A stretch of 64,000 nt of DNA, from positions 15,995,001 through 16,059,000 of the forward strand of contig JARWIR010000018.1 in the NCBI GenBank assembly GCA_029959085.1. The letters run 5' to 3'. This stretch comes from Nemophila menziesii. Its lineage: Eukaryota; Streptophyta; Magnoliopsida; Boraginales; Hydrophyllaceae. A program made the translations under genes and the position numbers. The notes under the pieces are model-generated. The model saw only the letters and a list, made by a program, of their open reading frames with translations. It was not told the origin of the DNA and searched no databases. Shown here in pieces: positions 30,935 through 41,689 of this stretch. The stretch's first letter is position 1, and every line of letters starts with the position of its first letter.

Positions 30935-32707
30935 TTAAAAGTTTACATGTGTTAAAATCATATCAAGAAACTTAGGATGTTTATATATGATTTCATAAGT
31001 AGTTGCATCCACTGAGAAACCATGTTTTCTCATTTCCTTAACCCATTCAATTGCCTCTTCATACTTTTGTTTCTTCATAAACCCTTGAATAATAACATTG
31101 TAGGTCACACTATTTGGGGAGAAACCTTTTTTCTTCATACTTGAAATCCACTCTTTTGCATATTCAAACATTCCTTTGTGACAAAGTCCACCAATCATAA
31201 TAGTATATGTACGTATATCAGGCTCCAAACCTTTGGATGATAACTTGTAAAAAATGTCTAATGCAGCATCAAGCTGTCTATCTTTACATAATCCATGAAT
31301 AATAGTATTATACATCACAATGTTAGGAGTTACATTGCTATTTTCCATGGAGTCTAATAAAGATATTGCGTCGGTAAGACGTCCATTATTACACAATCCG
31401 TTTAACATTATTCCATATGTCACAAAGTCAGGAGGACTTAATCCCTCACCCTCAGATTTCATCTTCATAAATAATTCCTGCGCAATGACACATAAACCCT
31501 TGTGAAACAACCCTTGTATCGTAGTGCTGTATGTAACAGTATCAGGTTGCAGTCTCTTGGATTGAATATCTTGAAAAAGTTGAAAAGCCTTATCAACCCA
31601 ACCTTTCTTCACCAAACCATTGATTAAACTGTTATATACTTGAATATCAGGATCACAACCTCTAGCTATCATGATAGCTAATACCCCCACAGCTTCTTCC
31701 ATTTCTCCTCGTAAACAATGTGCATCTATTAATGCATTATAAGTAACAACATTTGGTTTTAGACCTCTTTCAATCATGACTTCTACAAATTCTTGTGCTT
31801 CTCCCACTAATCCTTCCTTACCATGTGAATCAACGAATATACTAAAAGTATGTACATCTGGAAGAATTTTATGTTCCAACATCTCAATCAACAACATCTT
31901 AGCCTCTTCCTTCCTCTCAAACTTACACAATCCATGGATCAACGAATTATAAGTCACAACAGTTGGATAGATGCCCTTATCTTTCATCTCAGAAAATAGT
32001 TTAAAGGCATCATCTACCATGCTATCCTTGCATAGACAATCAACAATGGTAGTATAAGATTGGATGCCAGGTTTAGAAATCTCCCTTTTTTCAAATACTC
32101 TTAGCAATTCAAGAGCCTTGAGAGTATGTCCAAGTTTACAAAGCCCATTTAGCACCACCCCAAAAGTAACCTCACTCGGCTCACAAAGATTTTCCCTCAT
32201 TAACCTATTAAACAACTCTACAGCCTCATATCCTCTATCTTCACCAAAGAGGCCCTTTATCAGGGTGTTATACGTAACCACGTTAGGAACATGACCACAT
32301 TTGAAGAGACAACCTAATACCGCAAAACCCAGATTGCTTTTTTTTAAAGAGCCATAACAATTTATAGCTATATTCATCATATAGTCATCTATTGGAACAC
32401 CTAACATGCGCATTTCTTTGAAAAGAGAAATAGCAGCGGAGTGTTGTTTCATCTTCTTTACAACGACGACTAATAGCTTATTATAAACTTTAATTGAAGG
32501 CGTAGGTCGCATCTGGATCATTCGATACAGTGCAAAACGAGCGTCTTCAACATTATTGATATCTTTTTCAAAATTATATGAATAAGAATACGATGAAAAT
32601 GAATTATAACAGAATTGGGTAAAAGGGTTACAAATTATGTTGAAGTAAGAACGAGACGATCTATAGCAAATCAGATTCCATCCAATTAATGAACTACTCA
32701 GTTTCAT
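30935..32707 (-). CDS. RFL-type PPR protein C (intact)
   Basis: The 590-residue protein starts from ATG at 32707, which gives the same MKLSSSLIGW start as copy B; two further upstream codons are open but have no ATG. It has the same architecture as B, with a basic Ser/Tyr-rich presumed mitochondrial presequence, about 14 PPR motifs, and the shared C-terminus ILTHVNF. Residue 5/35 pairs as I read them for motifs 1-14 are ND, NN, NS, GG, TT, ND, SN, ND, ND, SD, GN, ND, TN, ND. Most differ from B. One motif has an extra residue (LSPPD), as in copy A. The protein is predicted to bind a different mitochondrial RNA sequence from B. The Arabidopsis and rice RFL clade is the closest known relative by motif style. 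Confidence 0.92.
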   Translation of the reverse strand: MKLSSSLIGWNLICYRSSRSYFNIICNPFTQFCYNSFSSYSYSYNFEKDINNVEDARFALYRMIQMRPTPSIKVYNKLLVVVVKKMKQHSAAISLFKEMRMLGVPIDDYMMNIAINCYGSLKKSNLGFAVLGCLFKCGHVPNVVTYNTLIKGLFGEDRGYEAVELFNRLMRENLCEPSEVTFGVVLNGLCKLGHTLKALELLRVFEKREISKPGIQSYTTIVDCLCKDSMVDDAFKLFSEMKDKGIYPTVVTYNSLIHGLCKFERKEEAKMLLIEMLEHKILPDVHTFSIFVDSHGKEGLVGEAQEFVEVMIERGLKPNVVTYNALIDAHCLRGEMEEAVGVLAIMIARGCDPDIQVYNSLINGLVKKGWVDKAFQLFQDIQSKRLQPDTVTYSTTIQGLFHKGLCVIAQELFMKMKSEGEGLSPPDFVTYGIMLNGLCNNGRLTDAISLLDSMENSNVTPNIVMYNTIIHGLCKDRQLDAALDIFYKLSSKGLEPDIRTYTIMIGGLCHKGMFEYAKEWISSMKKKGFSPNSVTYNVIIQGFMKKQKYEEAIEWVKEMRKHGFSVDATTYEIIYKHPKFLDMILTHVNF

Positions 32708-33369
32708 CTTCAATTCTTAATTTTTCAGTTTCTTTTAATCTTTTGTGTTTTGAAATTAGGGTAGAGTGAAGTTGTTTGGGGTGTCTTTTCTTTTTCTTTT
32801 GGGGTGTTAGAAATTGGAATCAAGGGTTTCCTAAATGGATCCGGGTTTTCCACACTATATAAAAAATAATAATTAGGAAATAACCAAAATTCTATTTATA
32901 GGAAAATGTATTAAAAATTAAATTAAATTTTTTGGCAAAACCAAAAAGAAAATCTCTACTTTCTCCATCAACTTTTATTTGTTCTAAATTTTTTACGATA
33001 AGAATTAAAAAAAAAAACATTAAATAAATCTTTTTTACGGTATTAATCTTATTCAATAAGTATAAGGCCGAGGTTCGCTCGTTTATAAACAAGTTTAAGT
33101 TAAGTCAACAAACATTGCTTGGAGATACCTTAGTTATGAAATTCTCTCTTCCCTCTCTCCTCACCAACATTACAAATCTTTAAACACAAAATCTTAAAAC
33201 ACAAAATTTTCTTTCCTCTACACCCTAACATCACTCAAAATCTCTAAATTTTGGGTGATTCCTTACTTGATCTAGTGTTTTTTTTTTAACCACATCTTCA
33301 TTAACACTACATCTTCAGCTTCCTTTTCCTTTTTTCCCTCGCTTTCCCATCCATCTGCATCTTCTTGCT
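32708..33369. other. Upstream region of PPR gene C
   Basis: The first 350 or so bases match the upstream regions of B and E (TTTTGGCAAAACC and CTCCATC words, then TACGGTATTAATCTTATTCAATAAG). A pyrimidine-rich stretch from about 33140 precedes the small ORF at 33370. Confidence 0.45.
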
Positions 33370-33567
33370 ATGGATTTCTACGCTCCTTCTCATCCTCTAG
33401 CAAACAATGAGGCTTTGATCATTACACCTGATAACAACTCAAAGTACAAACAAGCCAGGAATTTAAACTTGTGGTTAAACTATTATCAACAGAAAAAGTT
33501 AACAACTAAGGTCAAAGAGAAGACCCAACCAACCTTACGTGACCCCCGACATTTCCTACGAGTATAG
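33370..33567 (+). CDS. Small ORF, unknown
   Basis: The 65-codon ORF starts with ATG after a 200-base CT-rich leader resembling a plant 5' UTR. The translation is hydrophilic (ANNEALIITPDNNSKYKQA is part of it) and has no recognised domain or targeting signal. It could be a first exon, a gene fragment or chance. Only the leader and start context argue for it. Confidence 0.2.
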   Translation: MDFYAPSHPLANNEALIITPDNNSKYKQARNLNLWLNYYQQKKLTTKVKEKTQPTLRDPRHFLRV

Positions 33568-34152
33568 GACCAGATAATTAATAGATTATTAACTATTAAA
33601 TACTTTGAACCTTACATATTATTAGGTGTAATAGTTCATGGGCATTAACCTAAGAATCTTAAATTCCTAAATTGGATTCTAGCGACCATTCAGTTACCAG
33701 TATTAAGTTTTTTTAAAATATAGTATTAGCAACCAATAATATGGCAGCTAACTGTTGGTACCTTTCTATCAACCATACTCGCTCACCAAAAGGTTTAAAT
33801 AATTTATTTACCTTTTAACATTTCTGACGACTATTATGACCGCCAAAATTCCTTTCTCTAGTGCCATTGACGATCGCCAGAGATGTGGTCACTAAAAACA
33901 GTACCTAAGATAGTGATTTTGATTCATCATTATATTTCAAATACATAAACTTGGATAAATTATTTGTTGAAAAAACAATTTAATATTTATATTAAGAAAA
34001 ATGTGTTTCAGTTTCTTTTAAGTGAAAGAGAAAAGTTTGAAAAGGAATATAATAGTTTTATAATGCTACTTAACAAATTTTCACCAAAAACTCATGGTAG
34101 TCTATTTTCTTAACTTTGACACATAAGTTATTATATCAAAATAGAGTAATAA
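33568..34152. other. Intergenic, nothing identified
   Basis: AT-rich DNA without gene, repeat or element termini that I can support. Confidence 0.4.
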
Positions 34153-34326
34153 TATATACCACCCAAAATCATACCACCTCAATACCACACAATGACGTGG
34201 CATGAATTGGTTGGTTACAAATCTCTAATCTATTTATTTTCTTGATCTAATTAAAGATTTGTAACCAACCAATTCACGCCACGTCATTAGGTGGTATTTG
34301 GGTGGTATGATTTTGGGGGGTATATA
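34153..34326. mobile_element. Fold-back MITE
   Basis: The 174-base element is a long inverted repeat. The left arm starts TATATACCACCCAAAATC, and the right arm is its near-perfect complement (GATTTTGGGGGGTATATA). The arms continue through GACGTGGC and TTGGTTGGTTACAAATCT to a short AT-rich loop. The RNA would form a long hairpin. The TA-rich edges hide the target duplication. Confidence 0.85.
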
Positions 34327-34331
34327 TAATT

Positions 34332-34425
34332 ACTCATTAAAATAAACCAAAACCACACTCAGAAATATGTATAGGAGTACTCATTAAAATATACCAAAAC
34401 CACACTCAGAAATATGTATAGGAGT
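34332..34425. repeat. Two-copy 47-base tandem duplication
   Basis: Two adjacent 47-base units (34332-34378 and 34379-34425) differ at one base (AAATAAACC versus AAATATACC). The duplication abuts the fold-back MITE. Confidence 0.9.
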
Positions 34426-36919
34426 ACGTAAGAATTTTCCAAGGGGTTATGGTATTGGGTATATTACCAAAAGCTGTGAGTTGTGTGAGTAGGTCGAAAA
34501 CCGACCCAACCTAACTACCAATCTAATCCAACTCTTTATTTATTTTTACCCGAGTTAGCGTTCTTGGATCTATACAATCTTAATTTAACTCTAACCTTAA
34601 AAAATCAATTCTCATCATTAATTTAAATGCTCTAATCCAATTCAACTTTCATCACCTTTGAAGGACAACCCTTGTGTTATCACCGACACAAGTAAACCAG
34701 TTGTGCATCTACACTCACGATATACCACTTCACAAACCTGTAAAGTGTTCCATTTTGTATCATCACACACGTACGAGTATACATTTTATACTCACGGTCT
34801 ACTACTTCACACACCCGCAAACATTCAACTTGTGTCTACATCTACACAGGCTCTAAATCACCCTTCTCTAGTCTATATGAACACACTTCTTATTAAATAA
34901 AAATAATCCCTAGAATTTACGATTGAGCCCAATTTACATATCATCAATACTTCTGTATGAGTAAATGTTACAAATATGGGCTAAATATAAATCAATATAG
35001 ATGTTTGGACTATGAATTGCTTTGGGTCTCTTTGAAAGTATGTTTTTGAAAGTTTCAAATTCGAAGTAAAAAACACCATTTTTCAGAGTCTTGAGAGCCT
35101 CTATTTATAGTCAAAATCTCCCCAACGGATCTAATCATGTGTAAGATACACATTGGATGAATTTCCTCCAGTCAGTTTTTTAAACTTCTCTTGGCCAAGT
35201 GGTCGACTCAATTGTGAGCGCTGATCTTCTAACGATTTTTAACATTCGTACATATGAATCATTTACCCTCATTTTAGTCGTTATATGTTGATCCTCAGGT
35301 ACTCACATTCCTTTATCTTAGGGTACTCACTGGATTCAAGTACTCTAATATGATGATTAATAGACTGGGTACCCGACAATTTACTCGAAGGTCCGGTCTT
35401 CAATGATCTTGACTCTCTATCGGGAAATCTTTGGCAATCCGGTTCTTCTCTTGATCATAGGTTTGACGTCTTTGACTTTGATCTCTTTCAACGGTTGTTT
35501 TTGTGGTAGTCAAATACTTATGAGATCGAAGGTCCGATGACTCTGCTTCCTTGGATCCTTCTTCAAATGCTCTTAGGCAGTCTGATATGTGGCTACTTTG
35601 GAGGTCCTGTGTTTTCTTTCCACAAGTTTACAGATTGATATAAGTAATAAAGTTATAAAAGACCGTCTTTCAAGAGACTAGAAAAGTTAGGTCATGTTTT
35701 AGCTAGGTTTTGATAAATCACAATAAGGAATTGAAAAAAAAGGAGTCGGTGATCAATTTAAGATACTATGAAAGTAAAGGACTAAAATACAAACAAATTC
35801 CAAAAAAACAAGGATTATAGTGCAATATCAAATGATTCAAATGGAGAAAAATACGCTCGGGGTGATCGATTCCACCAAAGGACTTTAAATGGGCAACTTA
35901 TATTCAATAAGAGAATATATTAATAATTAAATAGTACCACGGATCTAAGGTTCACCGTAAACCCCTTATGTATGATTAGAGGTTACTCTCAAGGCAAAGA
36001 GACTTCTTCCGAATGAACTTAAGTGACCTAAAAAGTGTTTAAATTATCTACCCATAACGAGACTATGCATCTATGTATGATATTCCGATTATATAGGATA
36101 AATACACTCGCAATTATCTAGTTCTACCCTTAAACGCACGTTCTAGGTGTAATTCAATGATTTCTATCGATCAACTATGTGGGCAATAAAATCAATCAAC
36201 AACTCAATACTAAGTTAAAAAAAAATAAAGCATGAATATTTAATTTTTAATTAATCATTAAGCCTCAAATTTAATATACAATCCCTAATTAACAAGACAT
36301 AGAAGTTCATTCTCCTCCCAAGATACAATAGATACAATCGATTTAGCTCATGATAAATGTAAAAATAACCATGTTTAATAAACATATAAGGATAAGAAAA
36401 TCAAAGTAAAAAGGGAAGTTACAATTTTTATAATGAAAAGATGATAAAGATTTGAAGATGGCTTGAAGATATAAAGATCCTATATATTTCCTCTGAACTT
36501 TTTCTTCCTAACTTGTGTGTTGCGTTTCTACAATGAATTATATGAAAGTATGTTGCTCCATGTGTGAAACTCTCTCTAACAAAACAAGTTTAAAAGTTTT
36601 ACGCTACAAAAATTTGGATAATCAAGGCAAATTAATATATCATATCGAGACATTGAGACATTTAATTCAAGTTTTTATTTGCCTCATAGACTATTTAAGA
36701 AAGAAACCAATAGAAATGTATCACATGTAATTACAGTTAATAAATCAAACCGAACCATTTAGGCAAGAATTCATAACACTCAAATCGTGGTATATATCAT
36801 TACTTTTACAGAAAGTACACAAAGGAACACATTTTTTTCATGCAAATTCTTTTTTATTTTTCTGTCGAATCAAGGTGACTACAAGAAGAAGATGCAGAGA
36901 CTGTTAATTGTTAAAAGTT
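34426..36919. other. Intergenic, possible decayed LTR sequence
   Basis: No gene is supported. 35030-35120 has a minus-strand TATA-like site (CTATAAATAG), and 35850-36450 has words recalling LTR-type DNA (GATTATCTAG-like). I found no matching ends or primer site. Short frames at 34658-34900 and 36515-36730 have no domain. The last 100 or so bases are the 3' flank of PPR gene D and differ from the flanks of A-C. Confidence 0.3.
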
Positions 36920-38677
36920 TTACATCTGTCGAATCATATAAAGTAGCTTAGGATGTTCATATATGATTCTATAAGTAGTTGCATCCACTGCGAAACCATG
37001 TTTTCTCATTTCCTTCACCCATTCAATTGCTTCTTCATACTTTTCTTTCTTCATAAACCCTTGAATAATAACATTGTAGGTCACACTATTTGGGGAGAAA
37101 CCTTTTTTCTTCATACTTGAAATCCACTCTTTTGCATCTTTAAACCGTCCTTCTCGACAAAGTCCACCTATTATGGTATTATGGGTATATATATTAGGCT
37201 GCAAACCTTTGGAGGATAACTTGTAAAAAATGACTAATGCAGCATCAAGCTGTCTATCATTACATAATCCATTAATAATAGTTGTATATATCACAATGTC
37301 AGGAGTTACATTGCTATTTTCCATGGAGTCTAATAAAGATATAGCCTCGGTAACACGTCCATTATTACACAATCCGTTTAACATTATTCCATAGGTAACA
37401 AAGTCAGGACTTACTCCCTCGGCCTCAAATTGCATCTTGTTGAATAAATCCTGCGCAATGACACATAAACCCTTCTGAAACAACCCTTGTATCATAGTGG
37501 TGTATGTAACAGTATCAGGTTGCAGTCTCTTTGAAGGAATATCTTGAAAAAGTTGAAAAGCCTTATCAACCCAACCTTTCTTCACCAAACCATTGATTAA
37601 AGTGTTATATATTTGAATAGTAGGATCACAACCTCTAGCTACCATGATAGCTAATAACCCCACAGCTTCCTCCATTTCTCCTCGTAAACAATGTGCATCT
37701 ATTAATGCATTATAAGTAACAACATTCGGTTTTAGACCTCTTTCAGTCATGATTTCTACAAATTTTTGCGCTTCTTCCACTAATCCTTCCTTACCATGTG
37801 AATCAACCAATATATTGAATGTATGTACATCTGGAAGAATTTTATGTTCCAACATCTCAATCAACAACATCTTAGCCTCTTCCTTCCTCTCAAACTTACA
37901 CAATCCATGGATCAACGAATTATAAGTCACAACAGTTGGATATATGCCCTTATCTTTCATCTCAGAAAATAATTTAACAGCATTATCAACCATGCGATCC
38001 TTGCATAGACAATCAACAATGGTGTTATAAGATTGGATGCCAGGTTTAGAAATCTCCCTTTTTTCAAATACTCTTAGCAATTCGAGAGCCTTGAGTGTAT
38101 GTCCAAGTTTACAAAGCCCATTTAGCACCACCCCAAAAGTAACCTCACTCGGCTCGCAAAGTTTGTCCCTCCTTAACTTATTAAACAACTCTATAGCCTC
38201 ATCTCCTCTATCTTCACTAAAAAGACCCTTCATCAGGGTGTTATAAGTAACCACGTTAGGAACATGACCACATTTGAAGAGACAACCTAATACCGCAAAA
38301 CCCAAATTGCTTTTTTTTAAAGAGCCATAACAATTTATAGATATATTTATCATATAGTCATTTATTGGAACACCTAACATGCGCATTTCTTTGAAAAGAG
38401 AAATAGCAGCTGAGTGTTGTTTCATCTTTACAACGAGGATTAATAGCTTATTATAAACTTTAATTGAAGGCGTAGGTCGCATTTGGACCATTCGATACAG
38501 TGCAAAACGAGCGTCTTCAACATTATTGATATCTTTTTCGAAATCATATGAATAAGAAGACGATGAAAATGAATTATAACAGAATTGGGTAAAAGGGTTA
38601 CCAATTTTGTTCAAGTAAGAACGAGACGATCTATAGCAAATCAGATTCCACCCAATTAATGAACTACTCAGTTTCAT
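36920..38677 (-). CDS. RFL-type PPR protein D (intact)
   Basis: 585 residues from ATG at 38677. The presequence and PPR layout match B and C, but one Lys is missing in the first motif (VVKMKQHS), and the C-terminus differs, ending YEHPKLLYMIRQM instead of ILTHVNF. Residue 5/35 pairs as I read them for motifs 1-14 are NN, NN, NS, GG, NT, ND, NN, NT, ND, TD, GD, TN, NN, ND. It is the most diverged intact copy and its 3' flank is unrelated to the others. Predicted to be a mitochondrial RNA-binding protein of the Restorer-of-fertility-like clade. No stop or frameshift seen. Confidence 0.92.
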   Translation of the reverse strand: MKLSSSLIGWNLICYRSSRSYLNKIGNPFTQFCYNSFSSSSYSYDFEKDINNVEDARFALYRMVQMRPTPSIKVYNKLLILVVKMKQHSAAISLFKEMRMLGVPINDYMINISINCYGSLKKSNLGFAVLGCLFKCGHVPNVVTYNTLMKGLFSEDRGDEAIELFNKLRRDKLCEPSEVTFGVVLNGLCKLGHTLKALELLRVFEKREISKPGIQSYNTIVDCLCKDRMVDNAVKLFSEMKDKGIYPTVVTYNSLIHGLCKFERKEEAKMLLIEMLEHKILPDVHTFNILVDSHGKEGLVEEAQKFVEIMTERGLKPNVVTYNALIDAHCLRGEMEEAVGLLAIMVARGCDPTIQIYNTLINGLVKKGWVDKAFQLFQDIPSKRLQPDTVTYTTMIQGLFQKGLCVIAQDLFNKMQFEAEGVSPDFVTYGIMLNGLCNNGRVTEAISLLDSMENSNVTPDIVIYTTIINGLCNDRQLDAALVIFYKLSSKGLQPNIYTHNTIIGGLCREGRFKDAKEWISSMKKKGFSPNSVTYNVIIQGFMKKEKYEEAIEWVKEMRKHGFAVDATTYRIIYEHPKLLYMIRQM

Positions 38678-38972
38678 CTTCAATTCTTAATTTTTCGGTT
38701 TCTTTTACTCTTTTTGTTTTGAAATCAGGGTAGGTTAAGAAAGATAGATCTTTTGGGTGTTAGGCGATGTAGATGGGCTACTAATAGATTAGTTATTAGG
38801 TTAAGAATGTTAGGAGTATTGTGCATGTGGTTGGGCCTTTTATGCTTAAGTCCAACTGTTTTTTATAATTGTAACCAGTCCGATACAACTTTTTCTTAGG
38901 GTATATTTAGACTAAAAAAGGATAGTATAGTAAAGAATATAAAATGAAAGTTTAGAAAAAGATTGGAAAGAA
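38678..38972 (-). promoter_or_regulatory. Upstream region of PPR gene D
   Basis: The first 60 bases carry the leader words shared with B, C and E; the rest is unique. The putative MULE starts within 300 bases of the start codon and could affect expression. Confidence 0.35.
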
Positions 38973-39372
38973 GAGTATCTTTTGTTTCTTGGTTTTTGGT
39001 TCGATTGACAGGTTAGCTCTCATTGTTTAAAATGCGACTGGATATCCCTTAATTTTTGTTTACGTGACTTGTTGCCCCTGTTAACGTTTTCCGTCCAAAA
39101 ATACCGTTAAGTGTCAAGTGCGTGGTACATGTTCGTTTTTTTAATATTTTTTTATTCTTAATATGTTTTAAACAATTAATCAACTTAAATCAAGTTTTTT
39201 AAAAGGACAAAATAGATATTTAATAATAGTTTTAATATTATTAAATATAAATAATAAAATAAACTCCCTAACCCCTACCCCCTCTCTTCTTCTTCGTCTT
39301 CCCATTCTTCTTCTTCTTCCCCGAATCTCTGTTTCTTCCAAACACAAAATAAAAGAAGCTCAAGCAAGAAGA

Positions 39373-39705
39373 TTAATACGATCTACTACACAAGTGGATC
39401 CGCGCAATCGACCCCCTTTCTTTCATTCTTTCGTCAAATCCTGTCGTTAACCATTTCTCTTCATCTTCGGCGTTCAATTGAGAAGCACTTAAGAGCGCTA
39501 TACTCCCGAAACAAACATAGATTACAGAATTTGGTTTCTTCAAATCGAGCCATTTAACACATTCGTGGTCTGTATCTTGAGCTTCGGAATTGGATAACAA
39601 TAAAGGACCAATAAGAATCGCTCTCCTTCCCTAGACATTCTGGCAATATTCGACATAATCTTTCTCGAGTTATTTAAATCTATTCACAATCATCCCGTAG
39701 CTTGT
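39373..39705 (-). pseudogene. Captured UDP-glycosyltransferase fragment
   Basis: The minus strand encodes pieces of a plant UGT. From 39705 they read SYGMIVNRF, VEYCQNV, RRAILIGPLLLSNSEAQ, then HECVKWLDLKKPNSVIYVC, FGSIALLSASQLN, and EEKWLTTGFDERMKERG. These are the central-to-PSPG-proximal segments of the UGT73-type family, which transfer sugars to small molecules. Relative to a normal UGT, about 20 residues are missing after SASQLN, and in-frame stops occur near 39665 and 39635. The PSPG sugar-binding box is not present. It lies inside the MULE arms. Confidence 0.75.
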
Positions 39706-39750
39706 AAACTCGTCCAACAACAGGGGCAACGCAACAATCATCCCCAGACA

Positions 39751-39920
39751 TTTTTGATGACCTACCATTATTTGATTTCGAAATGGTCTCAAACGCAACA
39801 TCCCCAAGTGTTGATGACTTACCATTATTTTATTTCAAAATGGTCTCAAACGCAACAAATGGTTTTCATTTAGCAAATAAACTCAGGAAAGGTGGATTTG
39901 GTACTGTCTATCAAGCCAAT
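39751..39920 (+). pseudogene. Captured receptor-like kinase fragment
   Basis: The translation shows DDLPLFDFEMVSNAT, then FHLANKLRKGGFGTVYQA, which is the start of the kinase domain (Gly-rich loop) in plant S-locus/G-type lectin and cysteine-rich receptor kinases. A segment of about 66 bases encoding DDLPLF...MVSNAT is tandemly duplicated. Nothing of the kinase after the Gly loop remains, so it is inactive. It lies in the opposite orientation to the UGT fragment in the same element. Confidence 0.72.
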
Positions 39921-40751
39921 ACTGAATTTTTTCAAGAAAATGCTCAACTATCTAATACACAATACTTTTTTGAGCAACCTCATGAAGAAAAAGATGAAGA
40001 AACAAATACCCAATACTCGGCAGGGATTGAGTGGACTTCGGAGAGAGAATGGTACGGCGGGGATTGAGTGGAATCCGACGGGAGAATGGAACAGCAGATG
40101 GGTGAATGGAACTGTGGAACAGAGGCGGGACAATGGAACCGTGGAATAGCGTCGGGAGCTCGAAGCTTTGTCGTTCGAATAAATATCGGGAGGACGGAGT
40201 GGATGATGCTCGGAAAATTACTTGCTTTATTGCCGGAATTGCTTGCTTTATCACCGGAATGGTTGCGTGGTGGATGGAGCAATGGTGGTGAATAAAAGAG
40301 GAGGTGAAGAGGTTTAATTTTCGTACTTAATCGCCAGACAATATGGTGGATGGAGGATGAGGTGAAAAGCATACAGTTTAACTTTGGAGGCGAAGAAGTA
40401 GAACGGGAAAACGAAGAAGAAGAGGGGAAGGGGGGTTCGGGGTGGGGAGGGGTGGGGGGTTTATTTTATTATATATTTAATAATATTAAAACTATTATTA
40501 AATATCTATTTAGCCTTTTTAAAAAACTGGGTTTAAGATAATTAATTGTTTGATTAGGATTAAGAATAGAAAAATATTAAAAAAGCGAACATGTGCCACG
40601 CACGTGACACTTAACGGTATTTTTGGACGGAAAACGTTAACAAGGGGCAACGAGTCATGGAAAAAAAATTAAGGGGTATCCCGTCGCATTTTAAACAATG
40701 AGGGGTAACCTGTCAATCGGGCCAAAAACCAAGGGGTAAAGGGGGTATTTC

Positions 40752-41260
40752 CTCTATAAAAATAGATGAAAGAATTTTATTAAATGATTACATATATTTG
40801 GTGCTTGGATTAGAAAAATAATGAAATGCCGTGATTCTTTTTATAACTAATGACTTTTATACCCTTAGTAATATATCTTATATATAAAGAACAGAAATAA
40901 TTTAGACATTATGACATTATAAAAAAAAATCTTTCCCTTCTAATAAAACTAAATTTGAGTGATTGAATATATAGTATAGTAAGAAATTAGAAAAATCTTT
41001 TATTAAACTTTCTCTCTAATTATTTCTAATCCAAAAAAGGAATTTTTTTTTTAATACAATCATATCCTTTTCAATCCCCAAATCCAAACAAACCCTTAGA
41101 TATTAATTACTTACAATAACGAGGAAACTACAAATATAAGCCCCATTCATTTAAACATTATATAATAAAGCCCCTCTACTTAGAACTACTTAATAAGTCC
41201 CCTGTTTCATTTCTAGTTAGAACACTTTACTTTTATACCCTTATCATTTAATTAATAATT
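40752..41260. other. AT-rich intergenic DNA
   Basis: No gene is seen. The end near 41100 (CAAATCCAAACAAACCCTTAG) resembles a common plant TIR word, but a convincing partner is lacking. Confidence 0.3.
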
Positions 41261-41379
41261 TTTTTAATATCATTTTTTTTTGAGTTTAGATTCGTTAACA
41301 GGTTTAGATTGATTTGTTAGTGGGCACAGCCCCATGACCTTTTCATCACGGGTATAGACCCGTGTCGGTTAAAAGTAAT

Positions 41380-41540
41380 TTTGGTGTAATTGCACTATAG
41401 GTCCCTGCCAACATATGTTCAAATACAAGTTCTCTGGTTAATTCTGGTTTAATTGCACTATAGGTCCCTGTCCAAATCGAAACAGGTCAATGTTCAAATA
41501 CTAGTTCTCTTATTATTGCACTATAGGTCCCTGTCCAAAT
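41380..41540 (+). repeat. ATAGGTCCCT motif cluster, three copies
   Basis: Three copies of TTGCACTATAGGTCCCTG (about 41389, 41455, 41516) lie within a larger unit that also repeats CCAAATCGAAACAGGTCAAT and TTCAAATACWAGTTCTCT. It is followed by repeated CCCATTGGGTCTG and GGGCCTG words (41560-41620). Confidence 0.75.
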
Positions 41541-41689
41541 CGAAACAGGTCAATGTTCCCATTGGGTCTGTCCCCATTGGGCCTGGACCCGTTTGGGCCT
41601 GTACCCATTGGGTCTGAATGCACCTGCACAACAAGAGAAGCAACTAACATCAATAATAAACAAAAACTGAAGCCCATTTGGGCCTGCAC

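Larger units (their letters stand above)
38973..40751. mobile_element. Pack-MULE-like element with captured gene fragments
   Basis: Long terminal inverted repeats of about 330 bases bound it (about 38989-39325 and 40390-40732). Matching words are TTGGTTTTTGG, GATTGACAGGTTA, TTTAAAATGCGAC, TTAACGTTTTCCGTCC, AAAATACCGTTAAGTG and ATTAATCAACTT-like stretches. The interior holds fragments of two unrelated plant genes in opposite orientations and no transposase. Long TIRs plus captured host sequence are the hallmark of Pack-MULEs. The extreme ends align imperfectly and I could not find a clean 9-base target duplication, so the boundaries are approximate. Confidence 0.75.

Noticed and set aside
34658..34900. 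Two overlapping 60-80 codon frames
   Set aside because: No motif, AT-rich surroundings and two frames open at once.
35000..36470. Possible minus-strand LTR with TATA box
   Set aside because: No paired LTR, primer site or coding domain could be identified; left as unassigned.
38896..41105. A larger outer inverted repeat around the MULE (TTAGGGTATATTTAGA and AAACAAACCCTTAG)
   Set aside because: Only a few bases match convincingly and no target duplication was found.
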